Assembly (NCBI RefSeq): GCF_018128225.1
Contig: NZ_CP072377.1
Location: 1,240,001-1,304,000, forward strand
DNA length: 64,000 nucleotides
Direction: 5' to 3'
Origin: Leptotrichia sp. oral taxon 218
GTDB lineage: Bacteria > Fusobacteriota > Fusobacteriia > Fusobacteriales > Leptotrichiaceae
Each line of letters opens with the position of its first letter. Positions within the stretch are counted from its first letter, which is position 1. This document shows, piece by piece, positions 27,367-36,350 of this stretch. The notes beneath the pieces are model-generated. The model searched no databases. It saw only the letters and a list, made by a program, of their open reading frames with translations, and had not been told where the DNA came from. Made by a program: the position numbers and the translations under genes.

Positions 27367-29073
27367 TTATTTTAATTTTTCAATTACATCTTCTGGTGTA
27401 TCTTGTTTCAAAATCAAATCTCTATATTTTTGTGCGTCAACATAATTACTGTTTCTAATTATCTTTTTAACTGTAAGTCCTGATGAAGCGCTCATACTAA
27501 ATGAATCAAGTCCCATTCCTAAAAGTAATTTAGTCGCTCTCTTATCCCCTGCAAACTCTCCACACATACTTACACTGATTCCTGCATGATGTGCAGCGTC
27601 AATTACTTTTTGAATAGCTTCTAAAACTGCTGGGTTAAATGAATTATACAAACTAGATACCAATTCATTTCCTCTATCTACAGCTAAGAAATATTGAGTT
27701 AAGTCATTAGTTCCAATTGAGAAGAAATCAACTTCTTTTGCAAATTTATAAGCAACTATTGCAGTTGAAGGAGTTTCCACCATAATTCCAACCTTTATAT
27801 TTCTATCGTAAATTTTACCAATTTCATCTAATTCTTTTTTACATTCTTCCAAAATAGCATTAGCTTTTCTAATTTCATTTATAGAACTTATCATTGGATA
27901 CATAATTTTAATTTGACCATATTGAGAAGCTCTTAAGATAGCTTTCAATTGAGTTTTGAACATATCTTTATTTTCTAATGAAATTCTGATTGCTCTATAT
28001 CCTAAGAATGGGTTCATTTCTTTTGGCAAATCCAAGTAAGGTAATTCTTTATCTCCACCTATATCCATTGTTCTTATTGTAACAGGTTTTCCTTGCATTT
28101 TTTCAGCTACTACTCTATATGCTTTATATTGTTCTTCTTCTGTTGGGAAGTGGTCAGAGTTCATAAACAAGAATTCTGTTCTGTATAATCCAATTCCTGT
28201 AGCTCCAGATTCAATCACTGCATCAACATCATTAGGACTTCCGATATTTCCCCAAATATCTACTTTTCTTCCATCTAATGTAACTGCTTCTTCATGAATT
28301 AATTTTTTAAGTTCTTCTTTTTCTAATCTAATTTGTTCTTGTTTTACTTTATATTCTTCAACTAATTTTTCAGATGGTTCTAGGAAAATTTCCCCTGTTT
28401 CCCCGTCCATTACGACTACTTCTCCATCTTCAACTTCTCCTAAAACACCTTTTACTCCAACTACTGCTGGTAATTCAAGAGATCTAGCCATTATAGCCGA
28501 ATGAGCTGTTTTTCCTCCAATTTCTGTAATAAATCCAACACAATTTGCCAAATCCAATTGAGCTGTATCTGATGGTGTCAAATCTTCAGTAACAACAACT
28601 GTTCCAGGATCCAAATTACTTAAATCGTTAATTTTAATTTCCAATAAGTTTTTTAACCATCTTTTTCCTATATCTTGTAAATCTGCCGCTCTTTCTCTCA
28701 AATAAGGGTCGTCCAATTGAGAAATCATTTCACAATATTCGTCAATTCCTTCTCTTAGAGCTCTTGCAGCTGGTAATTTTTCACCTGTTATTTTAGCTTC
28801 AACTTCTTCAATCAAATCTTCATCTTCTAAAAGCATAATATGACCATCAAAAATTGCTGCTTTATCTTCACCCATTTTTTCTTTTACTTTTTCTCTAATT
28901 GCGATTAATTGAGTTTTTGATTTTTTCAACCCATTTTCCAATTTTGCCAATTCCCCTTCGATAGTTGAATTTTCATCTATTTCTTGAGGAATAATCATTT
29001 TTTCCTCTACAAAAAGTAATACTTTTCCTATTGATACTCCTTCTGAAGCACCAATTCCTGTTAATCTTTTCAT
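27367..29073 (-). CDS. ptsI: phosphoenolpyruvate-protein phosphotransferase (enzyme I)
   Basis: A 568-residue enzyme I of the sugar phosphotransferase system. It passes phosphate from PEP to HPr in the cytoplasm. The phosphohistidine site is GGKTAHSAIMARSLELPAVVG. The PEP-binding TIM barrel has GIGLYRTEFLFMN, TIRTMDIGGDKELPYL, GTNDLTQYFLAVDRGN and the catalytic Cys in ISVSMCGEFAGD. Length is standard (about 570). No HPr or EII gene is in the window, so it is here a single-gene unit. Confidence 0.97.
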   Translation of the reverse strand: MKRLTGIGASEGVSIGKVLLFVEEKMIIPQEIDENSTIEGELAKLENGLKKSKTQLIAIREKVKEKMGEDKAAIFDGHIMLLEDEDLIEEVEAKITGEKLPAARALREGIDEYCEMISQLDDPYLRERAADLQDIGKRWLKNLLEIKINDLSNLDPGTVVVTEDLTPSDTAQLDLANCVGFITEIGGKTAHSAIMARSLELPAVVGVKGVLGEVEDGEVVVMDGETGEIFLEPSEKLVEEYKVKQEQIRLEKEELKKLIHEEAVTLDGRKVDIWGNIGSPNDVDAVIESGATGIGLYRTEFLFMNSDHFPTEEEQYKAYRVVAEKMQGKPVTIRTMDIGGDKELPYLDLPKEMNPFLGYRAIRISLENKDMFKTQLKAILRASQYGQIKIMYPMISSINEIRKANAILEECKKELDEIGKIYDRNIKVGIMVETPSTAIVAYKFAKEVDFFSIGTNDLTQYFLAVDRGNELVSSLYNSFNPAVLEAIQKVIDAAHHAGISVSMCGEFAGDKRATKLLLGMGLDSFSMSASSGLTVKKIIRNSNYVDAQKYRDLILKQDTPEDVIEKLK

Positions 29074-29136
29074 GTTTTTCTCCTTATATATAAATTTTTA
29101 TTATAAATACATTTTTTTTGGATAATATTTATTTTT

Positions 29137-29880
29137 CTAATATTTTCTATTAGCTTTTATATTATCACGAAATAATTTAACAATTTGACCTTTCCCAAAT
29201 TCTGTTGCCATATCCATCGCTGTTCCTCCGCTATAATCTTTTAATTGAGGATTTGCGCCATTTTTTAATAAAATTTTTACTATATCGATATTGGCTTTGA
29301 GTGTTGCATCTTGTAAAGCTGTCCAGCCGTCAATTCCACTTTGTTCATTTATCAATTTGGGATCGGCTGAAAGTAACATCTCCACCGCTTTTTCATTTTC
29401 ATAATAACATGCTACATTTAGTACACTTCTTTTAAAAAGCGGATGTTTTTCTCTCAAATTTGCACCATTTTTTATGAGATATTCCAAAATATCATTATTT
29501 TGAGATTCAATTGCCACAATAATTGGCGTATATCCACTTTCATCTTTAGCATTTACATCTATCAAAGTATTATCCATTCCAAAAAAATCAAAAAAATTTA
29601 TTGCAACTCCATATTTACCATTTCCGGGGGTACTTTGCTCAATTAATTTTTTTCTTCTTTCAATATTTTCTTTAGTCAACAAAGAAAATTTTACAAAATT
29701 GTTATTTTGTTGTCTTATTGCTTTAAATAATGCAGCCAATCGATTTTGTTGCTTTTTTGAATCACTAATTTCATTTAATTTTTGTGAATTTTCTCTTTTG
29801 TAATCGTAAATTGACGAAAATGAAAAAAAATTGGTAATCAAAACTCCTATTAAAATACTTTTTAGAAAAAAAAGTCTCAT
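29137..29880 (-). CDS. exported ankyrin-repeat protein
   Basis: A 247-residue protein with an N-terminal signal sequence (about 1-22, FFLKSILIGVLITNFFSFSS). At least four ankyrin repeats follow from about residue 110: GYTPIIVAIESQNNDILEYLIKNGANL, LNVACYYENEKAVEMLLSADP, GWTALQDATLKANIDIVKILLKNGANP and GGTAMDMATEFGKGQIVKLF. Ankyrin repeats bind proteins; the partner is unknown. It is separated from ptsI by 63 bases and may share its transcript. Confidence 0.85.
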   Translation of the reverse strand: MRLFFLKSILIGVLITNFFSFSSIYDYKRENSQKLNEISDSKKQQNRLAALFKAIRQQNNNFVKFSLLTKENIERRKKLIEQSTPGNGKYGVAINFFDFFGMDNTLIDVNAKDESGYTPIIVAIESQNNDILEYLIKNGANLREKHPLFKRSVLNVACYYENEKAVEMLLSADPKLINEQSGIDGWTALQDATLKANIDIVKILLKNGANPQLKDYSGGTAMDMATEFGKGQIVKLFRDNIKANRKY

Positions 29881-29996
29881 CCTTATACCTCACTTTATAA
29901 TTATACCATATGATTTTTAAAAATCAAATTTTTTTTAAAAAAAATAGAAAAATAACATTAAGTTATCTTTCCATTTTTTTGTTTAATTTTTATTAT

Positions 29997-32372
29997 TTAT
30001 TCCATGAAACTTGGCAATTTGAAATTATTTTTTTTCTTTTTCTCAGTTGAAGAATCGCCTTTGTCATCTTTTTTAAAACTTTCTGAATCATCATTTTCAT
30101 TGTCATCACTATCACTACTGTTATCTTCATTTTTATCTTCATCATCAGTGTCATTTTGATTGCTATTTTTATCGTTGTTATCTTCTTCTTCATTTTCACT
30201 GTCATTTTTATTTCCAGTCAAAAAATCATCTTTTTTCAATTTTTCTTCCAAAGTTTCACTGTCTTTTGTCAACTCTTTTACAGTTTCCTCAAGTTTTTCA
30301 ATTTCAGACTTTTCTTTTGGGTTACCAAATTTAGCGTCGAAATCATCTTTTATATCTCTTACATCTCTTTCATTTTTTTTATTTTTTTCATTTTTTTCAG
30401 AACTTTCTTTTAGTTCTTCATTATTTTCAGCTGAATCTTTAGATTTATTTGCTTCAGATTCCAAAACTTGCTCAAAAGTTTCACCTTTGATAATTCTTCT
30501 AACTTCATCTCCAGTAATTGTTTCTTTTTTAAGAAGAAGTTGAGCTACACCTTCCAATATATGCATATTTTCTTGTAATGTATTAAATGTGTTCAAATAT
30601 TCATCCATTAAGATTTTTCTAACTTCCAAATCAATTTCTCTCATTGTTTCATCACTTTTATTTGTCATAAACGCAAACTCATCATCTGGATTTTCAAGAT
30701 TTATAGGTCCAAATTTTTTGCTCATTCCAACACTTTCCACATACATTCTGGCAATTCTTGTAGCTCTTTTAATGTCTGAATAAGCACCTGTACTCACATC
30801 ATCTAACACAAGCTCTTCTGCAGCTCTTCCACCAAATAAAACTTTTATTTCAGCAAGTAATTCTTTGCTTGAAGTAACCAATTTCTCTTCTGGAAGCGGC
30901 ATCATAAATCCTCCAGCTTCACCTCTTGGAATAATTGTCACTTTGTGAACTGGATCTGCTCCTTCAGTTAATTCAGTCATTACAGAATGTCCAGCTTCAT
31001 GATATGCAAGTAATTTTTTCTCTTCAGGTTTTATAATTTTTCCTTTTTGACCAAGTCCCATTCCGATTTTATCCACAGCTTCATCTAAATCTGCCATCGT
31101 AATTGTGTCAGTAGCACGACGAGCTGCTAAAATTGCTGCTTCATTTAATAAATTTGCTAAATCTGCTCCAACAAATCCAGGAGTTATTTTTGCAATATCT
31201 TCTAAATTTACATCACTAGCCAATTTTTTATTTTTCGAATGAACTTTTAAAATTGCAATTCTTCCTTGTAAATCAGGTGCATCAACTGTAATTCTTCTAT
31301 CAAATCTTCCCGCTCTTAAAAGCGCAGAATCTAGTACATCTTCACGGTTTGTTGCAGCAAGTACAATAACTTTCGTATCAGTATCAAATCCATCCATTTC
31401 AACTAACAATTGATTTAATGTCTGTTCTCTTTCATCGTTACTTCCGCTGTTTTTTCCAGCGCTTCTTTTTCTTCCAATCGCATCAATTTCATCAATAAAA
31501 ATTATTGACGGACTTGATTCTTTCGCTTTTTCAAACAAATCTCTCACACGAGAAGCTCCAACTCCGACAAACATTTCCACAAATTCTGAACCTGAAATGC
31601 TAAAAAACGAAGCTCCAGATTCCCCAGCAACAGCTTTTGCAAGTAATGTCTTTCCAGTTCCAGGTCTTCCAAGTAAAAGTACACCTTTTGGAACTCTAGC
31701 TCCAGCTTTTGTATATTTATCAGGATTTTTCAAAAAGTCAACAACTTCTTTTAATTCTTCTTTTGCACCGTCAACTCCAGCAACATCTTCAAATTTTACA
31801 TCTGGTTTTTTATCAATTTTATTCACACGAGATTTTCCAAATCCAAAAATATTTCCAGGTCCACCTTGACCGCCACCGCTCATCTTTTTAGCTAAATAAA
31901 CCATAAGTCCAATCATTATAATAAGCGGAAGTGCATTTAAAAGTATTGCTAAAAAATATCCACCACCTGATGGAGGCATTGAATTTAATTTTACATTTTT
32001 TGACTCAACCGCATTAATTATTTGTGGCTCATTTCCCACACGGTCAGTAATTTTTTTTGTGTAAAAAAGAATATCTTTTCCAGCAACTCTAGCTTTTGCA
32101 ACCAATTTGTCGTCCTTTTCATCAATTTCCCTAAATTCTCCTCTTCTAGTTCTGTCTAAAAATTCAGAATATGATACATTTTTTTTCTCTTGAAAATAAC
32201 TTTGAATATCTCTTTGAAATAAAAATGTAAATAAAGACAGCAAAACTACAAGCAAAACGAATAAAAATCCAGAAAAAGGCGAATTTTCATTTCCTTGCTT
32301 ATTTTTTCTATTATTGTCTTTTCTTAATTCTTCCAATCTTTTCTTTATGTCGTTTTTATCTCTGTCTGCCAT
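29997..32372 (-). CDS. ftsH: ATP-dependent zinc metalloprotease FtsH, with long acidic tail
   Basis: A 791-residue membrane AAA+ protease. Two transmembrane helices flank a periplasmic domain (about 28-48 and 130-160). The AAA domain has Walker A GRPGTGKTLLAKAVAG, Walker B SIIFIDEIDAIG and the SRH LLRAGRFDRRI. The zinc site is HEAGHSV with the distal acid in the GAYSDIKRATRIA region. From about residue 635 there is an extra tail of about 155 residues, very rich in Glu, Asp, Lys, Ser and Asn and probably disordered; typical FtsH ends near 610-650. Its start overlaps tilS by 28 bases and has GGGAGG. tilS-ftsH adjacency is conserved. Confidence 0.96.
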   Translation of the reverse strand: MADRDKNDIKKRLEELRKDNNRKNKQGNENSPFSGFLFVLLVVLLSLFTFLFQRDIQSYFQEKKNVSYSEFLDRTRRGEFREIDEKDDKLVAKARVAGKDILFYTKKITDRVGNEPQIINAVESKNVKLNSMPPSGGGYFLAILLNALPLIIMIGLMVYLAKKMSGGGQGGPGNIFGFGKSRVNKIDKKPDVKFEDVAGVDGAKEELKEVVDFLKNPDKYTKAGARVPKGVLLLGRPGTGKTLLAKAVAGESGASFFSISGSEFVEMFVGVGASRVRDLFEKAKESSPSIIFIDEIDAIGRKRSAGKNSGSNDEREQTLNQLLVEMDGFDTDTKVIVLAATNREDVLDSALLRAGRFDRRITVDAPDLQGRIAILKVHSKNKKLASDVNLEDIAKITPGFVGADLANLLNEAAILAARRATDTITMADLDEAVDKIGMGLGQKGKIIKPEEKKLLAYHEAGHSVMTELTEGADPVHKVTIIPRGEAGGFMMPLPEEKLVTSSKELLAEIKVLFGGRAAEELVLDDVSTGAYSDIKRATRIARMYVESVGMSKKFGPINLENPDDEFAFMTNKSDETMREIDLEVRKILMDEYLNTFNTLQENMHILEGVAQLLLKKETITGDEVRRIIKGETFEQVLESEANKSKDSAENNEELKESSEKNEKNKKNERDVRDIKDDFDAKFGNPKEKSEIEKLEETVKELTKDSETLEEKLKKDDFLTGNKNDSENEEEDNNDKNSNQNDTDDEDKNEDNSSDSDDNENDDSESFKKDDKGDSSTEKKKKNNFKLPSFME

Positions 32373-33754
32373 TTTTTCCTCCCAATCACTAATATTTTAT
32401 TATTATTTTTAAAATTTTTTATATCTTCTTTAAAAAATTTTTTTACAAATTTTGAAAATTTTATATCAGAAACCGTTAAGATAATATTTTCTTTTTTTTT
32501 ATTTTCAAAAACCAATTCTACAATCGGAATAAAATCTCTTTCACTTTTTGATATTTTTTTGTCTATTAAAATTTTTTTTATTTTTTTTTGACCTAAATTC
32601 TCAAGCCAAATTCTATCACCATTTTCCCTATTTCTCACAACTATTTTACTTTTATCATTTACAAAATTATCCTTGAAAATTAAAAATGTGTACTCAAAAT
32701 CCTTTTTTTCAACAAAAAAATTCTCAAATTCTAATATATTTTCAAAAAAACTTATTGTCTTCGAATTATACCACTCTATACTTTGATTTTTCTTTATAAT
32801 TTCAAATTTCTTTTGATTTTCTAAATTTTTTTTATTTTTTTCAAAAATTTCGTAACTAAAATAACTTTTTTTCAAAACTTTATTTTTTCCCAAATCAAAC
32901 TCTTTTTCTCCATCATTTCTCAAATTTCCAAAATCATCAAAAATAGAATTAAAAATTTGATCAATTTTTTTTCTCGAAATTTCCACATTATTTTTACTCA
33001 AAAATTTAACAAATTCATCTTTTTTTTCGTGTTTTTTGTTTTTTTCACTAATTTTTTCAAATTCATTTTCTCGCTCATTAATTTCCAAAATCAAGTCATT
33101 TATTTTATTTTTAAAATTTCGATTTATTTTTGAAAACATTGGAAAAATCTCATTTCTTATGTAATTTCTTGAATAGTCGCTCTCTTTATTTGTATAATCA
33201 ACTATGTAATCTTGATCAATTCTTTTCAAATAATCCAAAATTTCTCTTTTTTTAAACTGCAAAATTGGTCTTACAATATTTTCTCTTTTAGCAGGAATTC
33301 CCTTTAATCCCTTTATTGAAGTTCCTCTTAAAAGTCTAAAAACAAGCGTTTCCACATTGTCATCCAAATTGTGTCCAGTTGCAATCTTGTCAAAATTTGA
33401 CTCTTTTAACTTCTCAATTAAAACTTTATATCGCAATTCTCTTGCACCAAGTTCAACTGATTTTTTATTTTTTTTACAATAATTCAAAACATCCAAATTT
33501 TCAATAAAAATTTTTACATTATTCTTTTTAGAAAAATTTTTTATAAATTCCAAATCATTTTTTACATCATTTCGCAAATTGTGATTTACATAAAGTAAAA
33601 AAATTTCAAGTTCATATTCTTTTTTCAAAAAATTTAATAAAAGAAACAAAAATACTGAATCAGGTCCACCTGAAAAAGCGATTAAAATCTTATCTCCTTT
33701 TTTTATCAATTCGCTTTTTTTCAAATCTCTTATTTTTTCTTTGAAACTATTCAT
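32345..33754 (-). CDS. tilS: tRNA(Ile)-lysidine synthase
   Basis: A 469-residue enzyme that converts C34 of the CAU-anticodon tRNA-Ile to lysidine. The PP-loop is ILIAFSGGPDSVFLFLLL. Other signatures are YVNHNLRNDVKNDLEFI, the GARELRYK motif, IATGHNLDDNVETLVFRLLRGTSIKGLKG, and YTNKESDYSRNYIRNEIFP. The C-terminal domain is divergent and Lys/Asn-rich, as in other AT-rich genomes. The gene is essential in most bacteria. It overlaps ftsH. Confidence 0.95.
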   Translation of the reverse strand: MNSFKEKIRDLKKSELIKKGDKILIAFSGGPDSVFLFLLLNFLKKEYELEIFLLYVNHNLRNDVKNDLEFIKNFSKKNNVKIFIENLDVLNYCKKNKKSVELGARELRYKVLIEKLKESNFDKIATGHNLDDNVETLVFRLLRGTSIKGLKGIPAKRENIVRPILQFKKREILDYLKRIDQDYIVDYTNKESDYSRNYIRNEIFPMFSKINRNFKNKINDLILEINERENEFEKISEKNKKHEKKDEFVKFLSKNNVEISRKKIDQIFNSIFDDFGNLRNDGEKEFDLGKNKVLKKSYFSYEIFEKNKKNLENQKKFEIIKKNQSIEWYNSKTISFFENILEFENFFVEKKDFEYTFLIFKDNFVNDKSKIVVRNRENGDRIWLENLGQKKIKKILIDKKISKSERDFIPIVELVFENKKKENIILTVSDIKFSKFVKKFFKEDIKNFKNNNKILVIGRKKWQTEIKTT

Positions 33755-33847
33755 TTAATTTTTTCCAACTTTCTTAAATTTTTATTTTTTTATTTTTTTT
33801 AATCTTTATATTGTATTTATCTATTTTATTTATCTTTTATTTTTTTA

Positions 33848-34795
33848 TTATTTCAGTTGTCCACTTTCTTTTCTTTTTTGTAGATGTTCTTCGTGAGTTT
33901 TAGAATAATAAGTTTTTCCATTGTGCGTAAAAAAGAATAAATTGTCAGTTATTTCAGCATTTTCAACCGCTTCAAAAGTTTCATATGGCGGATTTCCAAT
34001 TGGAGTTGGTGGAAGTCCTGCAAATCTATAAGAGTTATACGGCGACATATTTGCCTTTAATTCTCCGCTTTTAGCCTGTCTTCGCAAAACATATTTTAAG
34101 GTTGCGTCAGATTCCAATCTCATTCCAATTTGTAGCCGTTTCAAAAATAATCCTGCAACTTTTGGCTTATCTTCTTTATCTGGAACTTCTGCTTCAACAA
34201 TCGAAGCCAATTTCAAATTGTCATAAAATTTTTGCTTATCTGGATATTTTTCAGGTGGAAATCTTCTTAAAAATTCTTTCAATACAGTTTCCAAAACTTC
34301 TTTTGTTGTAGCAGTTTCTGGAAAAATATATGTTTCTGGATAAAAATATCCTTCAAAATTGTTATCTTTATGTGGATATGGAAAATTTATTTCCGCAAGG
34401 TCTTTTTTAATTTCATCTTCTGTTCCAAGTCCAAGTGCATCCATTCTCTCAAAAACTTGTTTTGAAGTAAAACCTTCAGGAATAGTAAGTCTTATTCCAC
34501 TGATTTCACTTCTTTTAATTTTTCTTATAACTTCATATTTGGAAAGTTTTCCATCAAAACGGTAAACACCTATTTTTAAATTATTTCTTCCACTTAATTT
34601 TAAATATATTCTATCTAAAATACCGTAATTTAACTTTAGATTTTTATAAATTTGACTAAAAGTAGTACCTCTTTTTACATCAATATTTACATTTTTGTAT
34701 TCTCTTTTTGAAACAAAAAAACTGTAAAAAAATATTAAAAACAGAAATAACAATATAGACAAAAATATATTAAAAAGTTTTATTGTATTTTTCAT
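33848..34795 (-). CDS. mltG: endolytic murein transglycosylase MltG
   Basis: A 315-residue YceG/MltG protein that cleaves nascent peptidoglycan strands. One N-terminal transmembrane helix (about 7-27), a LysM-like region (NVDVKRGTTFSQIYKNL), then the catalytic domain: IPEGFTSKQVFERM, LEGYFYPETYIFP, LASIVEAEVPDKEDKPKVAGLFLKRL with the catalytic Glu, LESDATLKYVL and SPYNSYRFAGLPPTPIGNP. All match the family. It is upstream of tilS on the same strand. Confidence 0.95.
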   Translation of the reverse strand: MKNTIKLFNIFLSILLFLFLIFFYSFFVSKREYKNVNIDVKRGTTFSQIYKNLKLNYGILDRIYLKLSGRNNLKIGVYRFDGKLSKYEVIRKIKRSEISGIRLTIPEGFTSKQVFERMDALGLGTEDEIKKDLAEINFPYPHKDNNFEGYFYPETYIFPETATTKEVLETVLKEFLRRFPPEKYPDKQKFYDNLKLASIVEAEVPDKEDKPKVAGLFLKRLQIGMRLESDATLKYVLRRQAKSGELKANMSPYNSYRFAGLPPTPIGNPPYETFEAVENAEITDNLFFFTHNGKTYYSKTHEEHLQKRKESGQLK

Positions 34796-34922
34796 ATTTT
34801 TTTCTCCTATTTCATTAAGTTTTATTTTTCTTAAACTTTCAATAACTTTATTTTTTTAAAAAATAAAAGTTTATCATTTACTTCAAAAATTTTTTTAATA
34901 ACTATTTTTAATTTAAATTTTT

Positions 34923-35942
34923 TTATTTTATTTCACTTCCATCTTTTATTTCAATGGCTTTCATTCCATCCAACTTATTATTTGGATCTTTCGGATTTTT
35001 TTTAAGATCTTTTCGATCTTTTTCCTTTGCTTTCCAATACCCTTTCGTATCAATTTGAAAAACACTCGATGGATCAGTCTTCAACTTTTCTTCCAATTCT
35101 TTAGTTCTTCGTTGTAAATCCTTTTTTTCCTTATTTTCTTCGGTTTGCTCCAAGCCAAATATTTTTGTATCATAATAAACATTTTTTAAATCATCTCTAT
35201 TTTTCACAAAATCTTCAAATTCGACTAATTCTTCTCCATCCAGCGAAATTTTCTCATTATTTGGATACCTAGACAAAACTCGTGTCACGCCATCAGCAAA
35301 CTGGATAATCATATACCTATAATTTTTGTCAAAAAACAAAATTTGATTTTGAATATATTTAAAGTTTTTTTTCTCAAAATCCAAATAGACATTTCCTTTA
35401 GATTCCTCAATCCAAGCTCTTTTTATATCTTCCGACCAAATATTGCTTTGAGGATCTAAATAGCTTTTGGACAATCTATAACCACTTTGTTCCTCTTTAA
35501 AATTATAAGTTATATTTTGAAAATCTTTTTCTTGTGGATCACTTGTCTTTATCACATACCAAGCACCATAACTTTTGTCAACTTTAAATTTCAGTAGTGG
35601 ATTGACTTTCAAATCAATTTTTTTTATAAATTTTTCCAGTCTATTCAATTTATCTGATTTTTCCTTCTTTATATCCTCTTCATCTTCCCGAATCTGATCC
35701 AAATAAATAAGATCTCCGTCTTCAAGTTCATTATTTAAGTCATCATCAGGATAATCTTCATTATTATTGTTGTTATTATTATCTTTATAATTTTCATCTC
35801 TATTAATTATAATATCAACATCTACAACACCATCTTTAAAATTTTGTTTATCAATTTCAGAATTTTGCTTCGAAATTGCTATCGTTGAAATTATAAAAAA
35901 TAAAAGTAGTTTGTATATTTTATTTTTTTTCAAGATATTCAC
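34923..35942 (-). CDS. exported protein with a possible lipocalin-like domain
   Basis: A 339-residue protein with a signal peptide (about 1-22, KIYKLLLFFIISTIAISK). An Asn/Asp-rich low-complexity segment follows, including eight consecutive Asn near residue 57. Residues about 120-270 resemble bacterial lipocalin Blc by eye: YGAWYVIKTSDPQEKDFQNITYNF (the G-x-W motif), KGNVYLDFEKKNF, FFDKNYRYMIIQFADGVTRVLSRYP and a final helix. The tail is highly charged. Lipocalins carry lipids in the envelope. The assignment is tentative; no other family was recognised. Confidence 0.5.
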   Translation of the reverse strand: MNILKKNKIYKLLLFFIISTIAISKQNSEIDKQNFKDGVVDVDIIINRDENYKDNNNNNNNEDYPDDDLNNELEDGDLIYLDQIREDEEDIKKEKSDKLNRLEKFIKKIDLKVNPLLKFKVDKSYGAWYVIKTSDPQEKDFQNITYNFKEEQSGYRLSKSYLDPQSNIWSEDIKRAWIEESKGNVYLDFEKKNFKYIQNQILFFDKNYRYMIIQFADGVTRVLSRYPNNEKISLDGEELVEFEDFVKNRDDLKNVYYDTKIFGLEQTEENKEKKDLQRRTKELEEKLKTDPSSVFQIDTKGYWKAKEKDRKDLKKNPKDPNNKLDGMKAIEIKDGSEIK

Positions 35943-36055
35943 CTTTTTATTTCAATTTTTATTAATTATAGCATATATTTTTATTTTTTGGTAGTTCAAG
36001 TTGAAATATAAAAATTTAAATATATTTTAAATAATAAATTACCAAAATAAAAAGT

Positions 36056-36084
36056 TTGTAAAAACAGAAAAAAAAGGTTATAAT
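36056..36084 (+). promoter_or_regulatory. promoter of the restriction-modification operon
   Basis: TTGTAA (36056-36061), a 17-base spacer and TATAAT (36079-36084), about 57 bases before the controller gene. The only promoter-like sequence seen upstream of this five-gene plus-strand run. Confidence 0.7.
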
Positions 36085-36089
36085 GTAAT

Positions 36090-36117
36090 AAAATTGTAAT
36101 TTGTTACTTACAATTTT
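36090..36117 (+). promoter_or_regulatory. inverted-repeat operator for the controller protein
   Basis: A perfect 10-base inverted repeat, AAAATTGTAA (36090-36099) and TTACAATTTT (36108-36117), with an 8-base spacer. It covers the predicted transcription start of the R-M operon. The placement suits autorepression by the HTH protein encoded next. It could alternatively form an mRNA hairpin. Confidence 0.6.
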
Positions 36118-36140
36118 ATAATAATTAAAAAGGAGATAAA

Positions 36141-36347
36141 ATGTTAAAATTTAGTTACAAGCCATTATGGAAACTACTCATTGATAAAGATATGAATAAT
36201 AGCGATTTAATGGAAAAAACTCATATTTGTAAAAGTACCTTTTACAAAATGAAAAAAAATAAAAATATTACAACTGATGTACTGCTGAGAATTTGTCAAG
36301 AATTGAAATGTGATATATCAGATATTGTAGAATGTGTGAAGGGTTGA
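36141..36347 (+). CDS. XRE-type HTH controller protein
   Basis: A 68-residue Cro/C1-type DNA-binding protein of the HTH_26 kind: MLKFSYKPLWKLLIDKDMNNSDLMEKTHICKSTFYKMKK... with the helix-turn-helix at about 18-40 and the LLRICQELKCDISDIVE ending. Proteins of this size head many restriction-modification operons, where they time methylase and nuclease expression. It has AGGAG before its ATG, an inverted-repeat operator upstream, and ends three bases before the first methyltransferase. Confidence 0.85.
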   Translation: MLKFSYKPLWKLLIDKDMNNSDLMEKTHICKSTFYKMKKNKNITTDVLLRICQELKCDISDIVECVKG

Positions 36348-36350
36348 TCA

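Noticed and set aside
29993-30205. Lys/Met-rich minus-strand ORF at the ftsH 3' end
   Set aside because: It is a frame shadow of the repetitive acidic codons of the FtsH tail; no ribosome site.
35757-35790. Trinucleotide-like ATT/GTT repeat as a contingency repeat
   Set aside because: It encodes a run of Asn in frame; length changes would not shift the frame, so it is low-complexity coding sequence.
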